Source: Bin80 sp026709335
GTDB lineage: Bacteria; Bacteroidota; Rhodothermia; Rhodothermales; Bin80
Length of the DNA: 64,000 bases
Assembly: GCA_965200825.1 (NCBI GenBank)
Contig: OZ241385.1
Location: 682,001-746,000 of the forward strand
Reading direction: 5' to 3'
The first letter of the stretch is position 1. Every line of letters begins with the position of its first letter. The position numbers and the translations under genes are program-made. A model generated the notes under the pieces. It was given only the letters and a program-made list of their open reading frames with translations. It did not search any database and had not been told where the DNA came from. Shown here in pieces: positions 26,118 to 36,285 of the stretch.

Positions 26118-28712
26118 ATGGCAGCATATCCTTTTCAGAAGATTGAAAGCCGTTGGCAGGCGCATTGGGAATTAAATAAGACATTTCGCACGCCTGTGGA
26201 GGTAGATACTTCCAAGCCCAAGTATTACGTTCTGGATATGTTCCCCTATCCAAGTGGAGCTGGATTGCATGTTGGTCATCCTGAAGGATATACGGCGACA
26301 GATATTGTCGCACGGTATAAGCGTATGTGCGGATTTAATGTACTACATCCCATTGGCTGGGACGCCTTTGGGCTTCCAGCTGAACAGTATGCATTACGAA
26401 CCGGTACGCATCCACGTATCACGACCGAACGGAATATTTCAAGATTTCGGAAGCAACTAAAATCCTTGGGGTTTTCATACGACTGGGATCGGGAAGTAGA
26501 TACAACAGACCCAGACTACATCAAATGGACTCAATGGATTTTCTTGAAGCTACTAGAGCGTGGGCTCGCATATGAGGCCAAAGTACCCGTTTGGTGGTGC
26601 GAAGCTCTTGGGACTACTCTCGCTAATGAAGAGGTTGTAGACGGAAAGAGTGATATTGGTGGCTACCCTTGTGAGAGGCGGATGCTGCGGCAGTGGGTTC
26701 TACGAATCACCCAATATGCCGAGAGATTGCTGGATGGACTTGAAGAAACCAATTGGCCTGCCAGCACAAAGGAAATGCAGCGCAATTGGATTGGGCGTAG
26801 TGAAGGAGCTGATATAAATTTTTCCGTACAGGGGGGGGACTCAATAATCCGCGTGTATACAACGCGGCCGGATACGATTTTCGGAGCGACGTATATGGTG
26901 CTTGCTCCCGAACATCCCCTAATTGAGCAAATTTCCACGAAAGACCAGCTTGATGAAGTTCAACATTATAAAGAACTCGCCTCCCATAAGAGTGATCTGG
27001 AACGGACGGAGCTACAGAAGGAAAAAACAGGAGTCTTTACGGGCGCCTATGCAGTGAATCCTGCAAGCAAAGAAGCGATTTCGATCTGGATTGCAGATTA
27101 TGTACTGTCTTCCTATGGAACCGGAGCTATTATGGCGGTTCCGGGACAAGATGAACGCGACTGGGCTTTCGCCGCCAAATACGATCTACCGATCCGTCGC
27201 ACAGTTCAACCACCGCCTAACTTTACGGGATTAGCCTATACCGGAGACGGCCCAGCTATCAATAGCGATTTTCTCAACGGTTTGCACGTTGAAGAAGCTA
27301 AAGAACGAATGATTCACTGGCTGGAAGAACAAAATGTGGGAAGCAGAAAGGTGAATTATAAGCTGAGGGATTGGCTATTCTCCCGGCAGAGGTATTGGGG
27401 GGAGCCGATCCCTGTTGTATTTGAAAGCGATCAGGTTTGCTCGCTACCGGAGAATGCTCTGCCAATCACATTACCCGAGCTTGAAGAGTTTAAGCCAAGT
27501 GGAACGCCAGAAGGTCCCCTTGCTTTGGCCACAGAATGGTTGAACACCACAAATCCCGGTACAGGCAGAGCGGCCCGCCGCGAAACCAATACGATGCCGC
27601 AATGGGCCGGATCTTGTTGGTATTTCCTGCGCTTCATTGATCCACATAATTCCGAGAGGCTTGTGGATTCTGAATTGGAAAAGTACTGGATGCCTGTAGA
27701 TCTCTATATAGGTGGATCCGAGCACGCTGTGCTTCATCTTCTGTATGCCCGTTTCTGGCATATGGTCCTCTACGATGCCGGCATCGTATCAACTCCCGAG
27801 CCGTTCAAAAAACTTGTTCATCAGGGCATGATTCTCGGTGAGCTTGAATACACTGCCTGGAGAAACAACGAAGCAGCACAATGGGTCAGCTCTGAGCAGG
27901 TCAGCGGCGGGAAAGAGATTCATACAGGGGCAAACTTGCAGGCGATTCGCATTGACGAAGATGCTGTAGCAAAAGATGGAGAGATCTTTGTCTTAAAAGA
28001 TGCTCCGCATATTCAATTGGATGTGCGAGCTCATAAGATGAGTAAGAGCCGTGGCAATGTAATCAATCCAGACAAAATCATCAAACAGTACGGTGCAGAT
28101 GCATTCAGGCTCTATGAAATGTTTATGGGTCCCTTGGAGCAAGTCAAGCCATGGAGTACACGCGGAGTACATGGGACATTTCGATTCCTCAATCGAGTAT
28201 GGAGATTGTTTACGGAATATCCGCTGAGTGATGAGGAACTCAATCGGGATCAGCTACGTCTTCTGCATAAATCCATTCAGCGTGTGACCGAAGATATTGA
28301 AAACCTTCGCATGAATACTGCAATTGCTACTTTAATGGAGTTTGTGAATGCAGCCTACAAATGGGAGACGGTACCTCGTAAGATAGCGGGGCCCTTCGTT
28401 CTGTTACTAGCTCCATTTGCTCCTCATATTGCAGAGGAATTATGGTCATATTTGGGGTACAAACAATCGTTGGCCTATGCTTCTTGGCCAGAATTAAATC
28501 AAGAATATCTTGTCGAAGATCTTATTGATTTACCGGTGCAGGTGAACGGCCGCGTGCGAGCCATCATCCAGATTCCGCCAGGTGCGGACAAAAATGAGGT
28601 GATTCAGACCGCAATGAATGAACCCAATGTACAGCGATTCTTGGGAGACAAGCCGCTGAGGAGAGAAATTTATGTGCCGGGGCGTATCCTTAACCTGGTT
28701 CCTTCAGAGTAA
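26118..28712 (+). CDS. leuS: Leucyl-tRNA synthetase
   Basis: Class I aminoacyl-tRNA synthetase charging tRNA-Leu. The HIGH-type motif is HVGH (residues 51-54) and KMSKS is at 640-644. The editing domain (about 220-410) and C-terminal anticodon-binding region are present. The ATG at 26118 was chosen; a TTG two codons upstream (26112) is possible. The termination codon overlaps the start of bshB1 (TAATG), so these genes are coupled. Confidence 0.95.
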   Translation: MAAYPFQKIESRWQAHWELNKTFRTPVEVDTSKPKYYVLDMFPYPSGAGLHVGHPEGYTATDIVARYKRMCGFNVLHPIGWDAFGLPAEQYALRTGTHPRITTERNISRFRKQLKSLGFSYDWDREVDTTDPDYIKWTQWIFLKLLERGLAYEAKVPVWWCEALGTTLANEEVVDGKSDIGGYPCERRMLRQWVLRITQYAERLLDGLEETNWPASTKEMQRNWIGRSEGADINFSVQGGDSIIRVYTTRPDTIFGATYMVLAPEHPLIEQISTKDQLDEVQHYKELASHKSDLERTELQKEKTGVFTGAYAVNPASKEAISIWIADYVLSSYGTGAIMAVPGQDERDWAFAAKYDLPIRRTVQPPPNFTGLAYTGDGPAINSDFLNGLHVEEAKERMIHWLEEQNVGSRKVNYKLRDWLFSRQRYWGEPIPVVFESDQVCSLPENALPITLPELEEFKPSGTPEGPLALATEWLNTTNPGTGRAARRETNTMPQWAGSCWYFLRFIDPHNSERLVDSELEKYWMPVDLYIGGSEHAVLHLLYARFWHMVLYDAGIVSTPEPFKKLVHQGMILGELEYTAWRNNEAAQWVSSEQVSGGKEIHTGANLQAIRIDEDAVAKDGEIFVLKDAPHIQLDVRAHKMSKSRGNVINPDKIIKQYGADAFRLYEMFMGPLEQVKPWSTRGVHGTFRFLNRVWRLFTEYPLSDEELNRDQLRLLHKSIQRVTEDIENLRMNTAIATLMEFVNAAYKWETVPRKIAGPFVLLLAPFAPHIAEELWSYLGYKQSLAYASWPELNQEYLVEDLIDLPVQVNGRVRAIIQIPPGADKNEVIQTAMNEPNVQRFLGDKPLRREIYVPGRILNLVPSE

Positions 28713-29452
28713 TGTCTGATCGGCTTGATATACTAGCGATCGCAGCCCATCCTGATGATGCTGAGCTGGCAGCAGGAGGAACATTGATTTTATCTGCCAA
28801 ACAGGGTCTCCGTGTGGGGATATTGGATCTAACTCGTGGTGAATTGGGAACGAGAGGGACAGCGGAACTACGAGATAGAGAAGCAGAGGCGGCTGCCGCC
28901 ATTCTTGGACTTTCCATGCGAGAAAACCTTCGACTTCCCGATGGGAATATCACCTCAGATGGACAAAATAAACTGGTTGGAGTACTACGTCAATGGCGCC
29001 CAAGAATCGTCATGACTCATCCCGAGGTATGCCGGCATCCAGATCATATGGCGACACATCATCTCGTTCGGAATGCATGTTTTTATTCCGGACTTAAGAA
29101 ATTGAATCTAAAATCAGATACACTTCCGTGGCGCCCCAAGCATTTACTTTATTTTGCAGAGGTTCGACTGTTTGAACCCACATTTGTCGTAGATATAAGC
29201 AGTACATGGAAAGAGCGAACAGAAGCACTTTTGTGTTATGGGTCTCAGGTTCATAGTCCAGCGTATAAAGAGCAGAGTGCGGAGCCGGAAACCTATATAT
29301 CCAACACAGGATTTATTGAATGGGTTGAAGCACGCGCCCGGACCTATGGACAGCTGATCGGTTGTACCTATGGTGAGCCGTTTCAATACAGTGGTACTTT
29401 GGGTACTTCAAATCTCAGTATGTTTTTGCATATGGAGGCTCTCTTTCAGTGA
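28712..29452 (+). CDS. bshB1: Bacillithiol biosynthesis deacetylase BshB1
   Basis: BshB1 removes the acetyl group from GlcNAc-malate in bacillithiol synthesis, a low-molecular-weight thiol pathway of Firmicutes and Bacteroidota. The protein (246 residues) belongs to the PIG-L/LmbE zinc deacetylases. Metal and catalytic residues are AHPDDAEL (His13-Pro-Asp-Asp) and CRHPDHMATHH in the middle. The segment LTRGELGTRGT is typical of BshB1. It overlaps leuS by one base. bshA and bshC are not in the window. Confidence 0.88.
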   Translation: MSDRLDILAIAAHPDDAELAAGGTLILSAKQGLRVGILDLTRGELGTRGTAELRDREAEAAAAILGLSMRENLRLPDGNITSDGQNKLVGVLRQWRPRIVMTHPEVCRHPDHMATHHLVRNACFYSGLKKLNLKSDTLPWRPKHLLYFAEVRLFEPTFVVDISSTWKERTEALLCYGSQVHSPAYKEQSAEPETYISNTGFIEWVEARARTYGQLIGCTYGEPFQYSGTLGTSNLSMFLHMEALFQ

Positions 29453-29524
29453 GCAGAGATCAGATTTTCACGCAATACATGCGTAGGTGGTATATTTCCT
29501 GTCTTACGCGTCATAGTTAGGATT

Positions 29525-30091
29525 ATGGCAGATACAACAAACTTCAGAAACGGCTTTACGATGCAGATTGACGATGAGCTGTGGCAGATCGTTAAATTCC
29601 AGCATGTAAAACCAGGCAAGGGCGGTGCTTTTGTCCGTACAACTTTGAAAAATGTTCGCACAGGTCGTGTTGTGGACAAGACATTTCGTGCAGGAGAGAA
29701 GGTACAGGCTGCCAGAATTGAGCGTCGGGAACATCAATTTCTCTACGAAGATTCGCTGGGACTGCATTTTATGAATATGGAAGACTATGAGCAGTTTTCG
29801 TTACCGGCAGATCAAGTAGAGAAGCGAGAATTTCTCAAGGAGGGGGGAGCGATTGACATCTTATTTCATGCAGAAACTGAAGAACCCCTTCTGGCAGAAT
29901 TGCCAAAGAGCGTAGAGTTGCGAGTGACTCAGTCAGATCCAGGCCTTCGCGGAGATACTGCAACTGGAGCAACAAAACCGGCTGAACTGGAAAGTGGAGC
30001 TACGATCAATGTCCCGTTGTTTATCTCTGAGGGCGATTTGGTTCGGGTCAACACAGACACAGGAGATTACATTACACGGGTGGCGGAATAG
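29525..30091 (+). CDS. efp: Elongation factor P
   Basis: EF-P relieves ribosome stalling at polyproline. The 188-residue protein has the three beta-domains; the N-terminal loop reads KPGKGGAF with Lys32 at the tip, the position modified in other bacteria (by EpmA/B in E. coli). The closing signature includes INVPLFISEGDLVRVNTDTGDYITR. It precedes accB by 37 bases and may share its transcript. Confidence 0.95.
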   Translation: MADTTNFRNGFTMQIDDELWQIVKFQHVKPGKGGAFVRTTLKNVRTGRVVDKTFRAGEKVQAARIERREHQFLYEDSLGLHFMNMEDYEQFSLPADQVEKREFLKEGGAIDILFHAETEEPLLAELPKSVELRVTQSDPGLRGDTATGATKPAELESGATINVPLFISEGDLVRVNTDTGDYITRVAE

Positions 30092-30128
30092 CTTCTTGTA
30101 TATATCTATAATAAATCATTAAAAATAA

Positions 30129-30638
30129 GTGCCTAAACTATTCTCTAAAACTTGGTCTCAAGAAGATTTTGATCGGATTCAAAAGCTGATTTCAATGGCA
30201 GCCGAGAGCGATGCATCTGAGGTTGAAATTGAAGCGGATGGCGTGCGTGTTGTTGTTCGTAAGCAGGTTCTATCCACAGGACATGTTGCCCCACCCCCAC
30301 CAGTGACAATTATGTCTGGAGGGGTTTCCCCCGCAACGGTGATAGATCCACAACAGCCTATTGAATCCGAGTCTGGCGAGGAGTCTGCTCCTGTAAACGG
30401 GACTCCAATCTTGTCTCCAACGCCGGGAACTTTCTATTCCAAACCCTCCCCGGATGCCGATCCCTTTGTTCAGGTTGGAGATCGTATTCAGAAAGGTCAG
30501 ATCGTATGCATTATTGAAGCAATGAAACTGATGAATGAAGTCGAGGCTGAAACTACCGGAACTGTGCAGGAAATTCTTCTAAATGATGGAGATGCGGTTG
30601 AATACGATCAGCCTCTTATGATCATTGAGCCCGCATAA
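30129..30638 (+). CDS. accB: Biotin carboxyl carrier protein of acetyl-CoA carboxylase
   Basis: AccB carries biotin between biotin carboxylase and carboxyltransferase in the first step of fatty acid synthesis. The C-terminal biotinyl domain contains EAMKLMNEV, with the acceptor Lys at residue 133. A Pro-rich linker separates it from the N-terminal helical part. The start is GTG at 30129. The accC gene follows, 7 bases after the stop. Confidence 0.94.
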   Translation: MPKLFSKTWSQEDFDRIQKLISMAAESDASEVEIEADGVRVVVRKQVLSTGHVAPPPPVTIMSGGVSPATVIDPQQPIESESGEESAPVNGTPILSPTPGTFYSKPSPDADPFVQVGDRIQKGQIVCIIEAMKLMNEVEAETTGTVQEILLNDGDAVEYDQPLMIIEPA

Positions 30639-30645
30639 GATCTCA

Positions 30646-31989
30646 ATGCAGAAAGTACTAATTGCAAATCGGGGAGAGATCGCTCTGAGAGTGATTCGTG
30701 CATGTAAAGAGCTGGGGCTTAAATCTATTGCTGTATACTCCAAGGCAGATGCGGAGTCCCTGCACGTACGCTATGCAGATGAGGCGGTATGCATTGGCCC
30801 TGCATCTTCGGCAGAAAGCTATCTGAAGCCGGATCGTATTATGGCTGCAGTAGAGGTTACAGGTGCAGATGCTGTTCATCCCGGGTATGGATTTCTATCC
30901 GAGAATGCGTTATTTAGCGCAATTTGTGCAGATCACGAAATCAAATTCATCGGTCCATCTCCCCAAACGATTGCAGTTATGGGAGACAAGAGTCGAGCGA
31001 AAGAGCAGATGCAGACTGCCGGGGTTCCGGTAGTTCCAGGTTCTGACGGTGTTGTTCCATCTGTGGAAAAAGGAAAGCAAATTGCCGATTCCATCGGATA
31101 CCCTGTAATGATTAAGGCGAGTGCAGGTGGAGGTGGCCGTGGAATGCGTGCCGTCATGGATGCTGCAGATTTTGAACTTCAGTTTCAATCTGCTCAGGCA
31201 GAGGCAGAAGGGGCATTCGGGAACTCTGACATATATCTCGAGAAACTCCTCCAAAACCCCCGACACATCGAGATTCAGATTATGGGTGACGGGAAAGGGA
31301 ATGTAACGCACTATGGCGAGCGGGAATGCTCTATTCAGCGGCGACACCAGAAACTATTGGAAGAGGCCCCATCCATGGCTGTGAGTGAAGGCCTGCGCAG
31401 GCGTATGGGGGAGGCAGCCATTGCCGGGGCAGCCGCAGTAAACTACGAAGGTGCAGGTACGATTGAATTTTTGCTTGATTCCAGTGGGGAGTTCTACTTC
31501 ATGGAAATGAACACGAGGATACAAGTAGAACATCCCGTTACCGAAGAAGTCACTGGACTTGATCTGATTCGACAGCAAATACAAATTGCAATGGGAGAGC
31601 AACTTCCTCATTCAGCTTCCGCCATTAATGGTCATTCAATTGAGTGCCGAATTAATGCGGAGGATCCAGTCAATAATTTTCGACCGGCTCCGGGAAGAAT
31701 AGAAGAGTTTCATGTTCCTGGAGGTCCAGGAGTACGTATTGACACGCATGCATATGCCGGATATTCAGTTCCGCCATACTATGACTCCATGATCGCCAAG
31801 CTCGTTACACATGCTCCCACGAGATATTGGGCCATTCGGCGGATGCAACGAGCTCTGGATGAGTTTGTAATTGAAGGAGTTGCCACCACTATCCCATTCC
31901 ACAAAGAATTGCTACAGCATCCAGCATTTATTTCAGGTGAGATTGACACATATTTTGTGGAGACCCAAATGCTCCAAAAGAAGGATTGA
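30646..31989 (+). CDS. accC: Biotin carboxylase of acetyl-CoA carboxylase
   Basis: AccC carboxylates biotin on AccB using ATP and bicarbonate. The ATG at 30646 gives the normal N-terminus MQKVLIANRGEIALRVIRA; the longer frame from a TTG at 30625 would overlap accB. ATP-grasp features include KASAGGGGRGMR, the EAPS motif, and the substrate loop MEMNTRIQVEHPVTEEVTG. Length 447 matches the family. It forms an accB-accC pair. Confidence 0.95.
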   Translation: MQKVLIANRGEIALRVIRACKELGLKSIAVYSKADAESLHVRYADEAVCIGPASSAESYLKPDRIMAAVEVTGADAVHPGYGFLSENALFSAICADHEIKFIGPSPQTIAVMGDKSRAKEQMQTAGVPVVPGSDGVVPSVEKGKQIADSIGYPVMIKASAGGGGRGMRAVMDAADFELQFQSAQAEAEGAFGNSDIYLEKLLQNPRHIEIQIMGDGKGNVTHYGERECSIQRRHQKLLEEAPSMAVSEGLRRRMGEAAIAGAAAVNYEGAGTIEFLLDSSGEFYFMEMNTRIQVEHPVTEEVTGLDLIRQQIQIAMGEQLPHSASAINGHSIECRINAEDPVNNFRPAPGRIEEFHVPGGPGVRIDTHAYAGYSVPPYYDSMIAKLVTHAPTRYWAIRRMQRALDEFVIEGVATTIPFHKELLQHPAFISGEIDTYFVETQMLQKKD

Positions 31990-32006
31990 ACTAAAATAAC
32001 TGATTA

Positions 32007-32390
32007 ATGAAACTTCCAGAAGAACTAAAGTACACCGAAGAGCATGAGTGGGTTCGTATTCATGAAGACGGAGTAACGGCTACAATTGGGATTACAGATT
32101 TTGCACAAGGAGAATTGGGAGATATTGTCTTTGTAGAATTTGAGCCTGAAGGTGAGCTCTATGAGCAGGGAGAAGTGTTTGGTTCGGTAGAAGCAGTCAA
32201 AGCGGTCTCAGAGCTCTTTCTCCCGATTACCGGAACGATTAGTCGGCATAATCCGGCACTGGAAGAAACGCCGGAATTAGTCAACAGCGATCCATTCGGT
32301 GAGGGGTGGATGATCGAATTGAGTTTGTCGGACCCTGCCCAGGTAGATGACCTGCTATCCTCGCAGGAATATGCCGATCATGTTGCATAA
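32007..32390 (+). CDS. gcvH: Glycine cleavage system H protein
   Basis: GcvH shuttles the aminomethyl group on a lipoyl arm between the P, T and L proteins. The 127-residue protein has the lipoyl-lysine in GSVEAVKAVSE (Lys65). No gcvP or gcvT lies nearby. Its position 17 bases after accC, with another swinging-arm protein gene (accB) just upstream, is notable but could be accidental. Confidence 0.95.
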   Translation: MKLPEELKYTEEHEWVRIHEDGVTATIGITDFAQGELGDIVFVEFEPEGELYEQGEVFGSVEAVKAVSELFLPITGTISRHNPALEETPELVNSDPFGEGWMIELSLSDPAQVDDLLSSQEYADHVA

Positions 32391-32400
32391 GCACTCCAGC

Positions 32401-33963
32401 ATGGATGAGCGAATCATTGTTCTTGATTTTGGGGCGCAGTACACCCAGTTGATTGCGAGGCGAATCCGTGAGGCAGGGGTATTTTCGGAAATTCTTCCCT
32501 GTACCGCTTCCCTGACGGATCTTGCAGGTACACGGGGAATTGTACTTTCTGGAGGTCCCAGTTCTGTCTATGAGGAAGGCGCGCCCCAGTTGGATTCCAA
32601 AATCCTCAGCCTAGACAGAGAAGATGGATCCCCGATGCCTCTTCTTGGAATTTGCTATGGGCTACAAGCTATGGTGCATTCCACGGGTGGAACGGTCAAG
32701 GCTGCCAGGCGCCGAGAATTTGGGCGTGCACAGATCAAGATTCTTCGTGAAAATGATCTTCTGAAAGGACTTGAAAATGGTGCACAAGTCTGGATGAGTC
32801 ATGGGGATTTGCCAGTAGATGTCCCGGATGTCTATGAAGTCATCGCAGACACCACCAGTGCACCGATTGCAGCTCTGCGCCACCGAACTCTGCCTCATTA
32901 TGGGGTACAATTTCATCCGGAAGTTATACATACTGAGAGTGGTCACTACATTTTCGAGAACTTTGTTCGAACCATTTGTAATTGTGAGAATCATTGGTCT
33001 CCTGCTTCTTTTTTGGAGCAGAAAATTACTGAAATTCGAGAACTTGTAGGCGGAGAGAATGTCATTCTGGGTTTGTCCGGTGGAGTAGATTCTTCTGTTG
33101 CTGCCTGCCTGATTCATAAAGCAATCGGAGATCAACTCACCTGTATTTTTGTGAACAATGGATTATTGCGTCACGGTGAATGGGAGGAAGTCCAGCGGAC
33201 GTTTCGGGATAATTTTAAAATTTCCCTGGAGGCTGTGGATGCGAGTGATCGATTTCTTGCGAGGCTGCAGGGAGTCATGGATCCTGAACGCAAACGGAGA
33301 ATCATTGGGAATACGTTTGTCGATGTATTTGAAGAGGCAACTTCGGCAATCACCTCTGCTCTTGGTGGAAAACCAAAATTTCTTGCGCAGGGGACCCTAT
33401 ACCCTGATGTAATAGAAAGTGTATCCTTCAAGGGACCAAGTGCTACCATTAAAACGCATCACAATGTTGGTGGTCTCCCCGAAGATCATTCATTTGAAAT
33501 TCTGGAACCATTTCGGGAATTATTTAAGGACGAAGTTCGAGAGATTGGCCATTTATTGGATCTTCCCCCAAAAATGATAGATCGACATCCATTCCCCGGC
33601 CCGGGGTTAGCAGTTCGGATTCTCGGTTCTGTGTGTGATCAATCCCTGCAGCTTGTTCGAGAGGCAGACCACATTTTTATGGAGGAATTGCACAAGCAGG
33701 ATCTCTACGATCAAGTTTGGCAGGCGTTTGCCGTTCTGCTTCCAGTGCAAAGTGTAGGGGTCATGGGGGATGAACGTACGTATGAGCAGGTTTGTGTGCT
33801 TAGGGCAGTGACCAGTAAGGATGGAATGACGGCTGACTGGGCCAAACTCCCTCTCGAATTTTTGGGCTATGTTGCCAATCGAATCGTGAATGAGGTCAGA
33901 GGTATTAACAGGGTTGCCTATGATATCAGCTCTAAGCCCCCTGCAACCATCGAATGGGAATAA
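32401..33963 (+). CDS. guaA: GMP synthase (glutamine-hydrolysing)
   Basis: Converts XMP to GMP with glutamine and ATP. The class I glutamine amidotransferase domain carries GICYG (Cys85) and the later VQFHPEV His/Glu pair. The ATP-pyrophosphatase P-loop is SGGVDSS (226-232), and the C-terminal dimerisation domain ends in RVAYDISSKPPATIEWE. The ATG at 32401 was chosen because the protein then starts MDERIIVLDFGAQYTQLIAR as in the family; an upstream start at 32347 would overlap gcvH. Confidence 0.96.
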   Translation: MDERIIVLDFGAQYTQLIARRIREAGVFSEILPCTASLTDLAGTRGIVLSGGPSSVYEEGAPQLDSKILSLDREDGSPMPLLGICYGLQAMVHSTGGTVKAARRREFGRAQIKILRENDLLKGLENGAQVWMSHGDLPVDVPDVYEVIADTTSAPIAALRHRTLPHYGVQFHPEVIHTESGHYIFENFVRTICNCENHWSPASFLEQKITEIRELVGGENVILGLSGGVDSSVAACLIHKAIGDQLTCIFVNNGLLRHGEWEEVQRTFRDNFKISLEAVDASDRFLARLQGVMDPERKRRIIGNTFVDVFEEATSAITSALGGKPKFLAQGTLYPDVIESVSFKGPSATIKTHHNVGGLPEDHSFEILEPFRELFKDEVREIGHLLDLPPKMIDRHPFPGPGLAVRILGSVCDQSLQLVREADHIFMEELHKQDLYDQVWQAFAVLLPVQSVGVMGDERTYEQVCVLRAVTSKDGMTADWAKLPLEFLGYVANRIVNEVRGINRVAYDISSKPPATIEWE

Positions 33964-33964
33964 A

Positions 33965-35383
33965 ATGCAGATGAATAGATCCTGCGCCGTTCTCTGGTTT
34001 GTACTGGGAGTCACCCATATGGCACATGTTGCTCAGGCTCAGCCGATACGTTCTGTTGAGGCTGAGGAAACATTTCAGATTGCATTGGACGCATTTGAAG
34101 TTGGAGAATACAACGACGCTCTTCGTGCTTTTACATATGTCTATGAAGAAATGCCTGTGCACATCAAGACGACTGCTGCCTATTTGATGGCAGGAAAATC
34201 CCTCTATCGTCTTGGTGATTATCTCGCGTCCATTGAATTACTGGAAGAATTTAAGGCACAGTTTCCGAGTAGCCGTTACACAGAAGAGGCTACTCACCTT
34301 ATTGCAATAATCAAACAGGAACTGGCTCATATTGAAGTGGCTGCAAATACAATTCAAATTGGTTTGGCATTGCCGTTGTCTTCGAAAGAATTTGCGACTA
34401 CGAGATCGATGTTTCTCGGAATTCAGTTGGCTGTGAATGCATACAATCGGCGGAATGAGCGTCAAATAAAGCTTGTATTCAGGGATACCGGAAACTCACC
34501 AGATGGTGCTCGTTCCGCTATTTCTTCTCTTCTGAACGCTAGAGTATCTACCATCATAGGTCCACTTTTCAGTGATCAGGTTGAGGCTGCGGCACGTTTG
34601 ACGGAATCTGAAAAAATTGTACTCATCGCCCCGTTAGCGACCGGTGGTGAACTTACCAAAGGGCGTCGTCATGTCTTTCAAGTGAATGCGACTTTAAGGG
34701 AGCGTGGACGTTCTATTGCGCATCAGGCGATTGAGTACCTGAATCTTACAAATATGGGGATTGTGACAGAATCAGGTAACGATGTAAGTGAGGAAATGGC
34801 TCAGGGATTTATTGCAGAGTTGAATGCAAATGGTTTAAGTCCGGCATTTATCTATGAAGCAGAATCCCCCGTGGATTGGACTAGATTACCACAATTAATT
34901 GGCAGGGATACACTTTCTATTGCAGATGGGATTTATTTTTCAGTGTATCATGATGGCGAAAGACATACATCACGTCTCATTCAGGATGGTATCAATAGTA
35001 TTGGACAGGCTGGAACTCGCCCATACATACTTGGTCCATCTGCTTGGCATTCTATCAATTTGGACCGACTAGGCACCCGTATAGCTGCATTCTATGTAGA
35101 TATTCATTACCAAAATGACAGGAGATGGAGAGCTCAAAGGTTTATCTATGACTATCAAGAAGCGTACGGAGGAATGCAGCCCGACCTATTCTCTTATATA
35201 GGTTATGATGTCGCAGGAATTCTTCTGCAGAATCTGACCAAGGAGGGATCTCTTGCTGATCATTTATTGGATGCTCCACTCTATGAGGGACTTGGAATGC
35301 GCATCCAATTTGATAATGATGGGCATAATTCAGCTTTGTATCTGTTTGAACACACACCTGAGGGGCCTCAATTGATTCGTTAA
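33965..35383 (+). CDS. Exported TPR plus periplasmic-binding-type protein (LpoA/LppC-like layout)
   Basis: A 472-residue protein with a signal peptide ending in HVAQA, so exported. Residues about 30-120 contain TPR-like helices (ALDAFEVGEYNDALRAFTYV, YLMAGKSLYRLGDYLASIELLEEF). The rest is a type 1 periplasmic-binding fold (IQIGLALPLSSKEFATTRSMFLGIQLAVNA; STIIGPLFSDQVEAAARL). This TPR-plus-binding-domain order recalls LpoA, the outer-membrane activator of penicillin-binding protein 1A, and branched-chain amino-acid binding proteins. No transporter genes lie nearby, which favours an LpoA-like structural role, but no lipobox is seen. It begins 1 base after the guaA stop and precedes a bamD-like gene. 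Confidence 0.7.
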   Translation: MQMNRSCAVLWFVLGVTHMAHVAQAQPIRSVEAEETFQIALDAFEVGEYNDALRAFTYVYEEMPVHIKTTAAYLMAGKSLYRLGDYLASIELLEEFKAQFPSSRYTEEATHLIAIIKQELAHIEVAANTIQIGLALPLSSKEFATTRSMFLGIQLAVNAYNRRNERQIKLVFRDTGNSPDGARSAISSLLNARVSTIIGPLFSDQVEAAARLTESEKIVLIAPLATGGELTKGRRHVFQVNATLRERGRSIAHQAIEYLNLTNMGIVTESGNDVSEEMAQGFIAELNANGLSPAFIYEAESPVDWTRLPQLIGRDTLSIADGIYFSVYHDGERHTSRLIQDGINSIGQAGTRPYILGPSAWHSINLDRLGTRIAAFYVDIHYQNDRRWRAQRFIYDYQEAYGGMQPDLFSYIGYDVAGILLQNLTKEGSLADHLLDAPLYEGLGMRIQFDNDGHNSALYLFEHTPEGPQLIR

Positions 35384-35475
35384 CGGAAACTCAATAAAAA
35401 AAGATTTTAGCAATGATCTATGGGCATTGTGCGTTTATTGGGTTATCCTTGTTGGATAGATTACGTAACTACTTC

Positions 35476-36276
35476 ATGCAAAGAAAAACTATCATTTTAT
35501 TTCTGTTGATTGCCGGATGCTCTGGATCGGGTCGCCTCAATTACGACTCTCCAAGCGAAGCATACGAAAAGGGAATGAGTTATTTTGAGGATGGCCGCTA
35601 TATTCGTGCCTCCCAGTATTTTCAGGGAGTATTTGATTTTGGGCGAACACATGAATGGGCGGCGGAAGCTCAACTATATCTTGCGCGCTCGCATTACATG
35701 AATAGAGATTACATTCTAGCTGCCAGTGAATACACTCGATTTTCTCAGCTCTACAGGGCCGATGCTCGTGTTCCAGATGCCGAATTTGAGCGGGCAATGA
35801 CATTTTACAAGAGATCTCCGCAAATTGAACTGGATCAGACGAATACACGGAGGGGAGTAGAAGTTTTTAATTTATATATCCAGCGATATTCAGATCATGA
35901 TTCGATAGAGGTTGCCGTTCAGCGTGTTGGAGAATTGCGGCGCAAGTTGGCAGATAAACAGTTTCACGCGGGAAAGTTATATGAGCGCAGGGGGCTCTAT
36001 CAGGCAGCAGCATTGTCTTATGAAGTGGTATTTGACAAATTTCCCGATACTCCGCTGGCTGACGATGCATTGTTGGGGGCAACCAGGTGTTATATTGAGT
36101 ACAGTGCTCAGAGTATCGCCGCGCGCCAACCGGAGAGGCTCCAGAAAGCCATAACTCACTATCAGAGACTCCTGGATCTTTTCCCAGATAGTGAATTGAT
36201 AGATGAGGCGAGGGAATTGGGTACTCAAGCAGAACGTGAACTTGATGAACTGCTCTCGAGTAATTCAACCTTATAA
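35476..36276 (+). CDS. bamD: BamD-like outer-membrane assembly lipoprotein
   Basis: BamD is the essential lipoprotein of the beta-barrel assembly machine. The ATG at 35476 gives a lipoprotein signal MQRKTIILFLLIAGC with the Cys at 15. The mature protein has about five TPR units (YEKGMSYFEDGRYIRASQYFQGV; AAEAQLYLARSHYMNRDYILAASEY), followed by a DAEFERA..Y segment typical of BamD. An upstream in-frame ATG (35413) would bury the signal peptide and was rejected. Its neighbour downstream is nadD. Confidence 0.82.
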   Translation: MQRKTIILFLLIAGCSGSGRLNYDSPSEAYEKGMSYFEDGRYIRASQYFQGVFDFGRTHEWAAEAQLYLARSHYMNRDYILAASEYTRFSQLYRADARVPDAEFERAMTFYKRSPQIELDQTNTRRGVEVFNLYIQRYSDHDSIEVAVQRVGELRRKLADKQFHAGKLYERRGLYQAAALSYEVVFDKFPDTPLADDALLGATRCYIEYSAQSIAARQPERLQKAITHYQRLLDLFPDSELIDEARELGTQAERELDELLSSNSTL

Positions 36277-36285
36277 TCGTCTCAG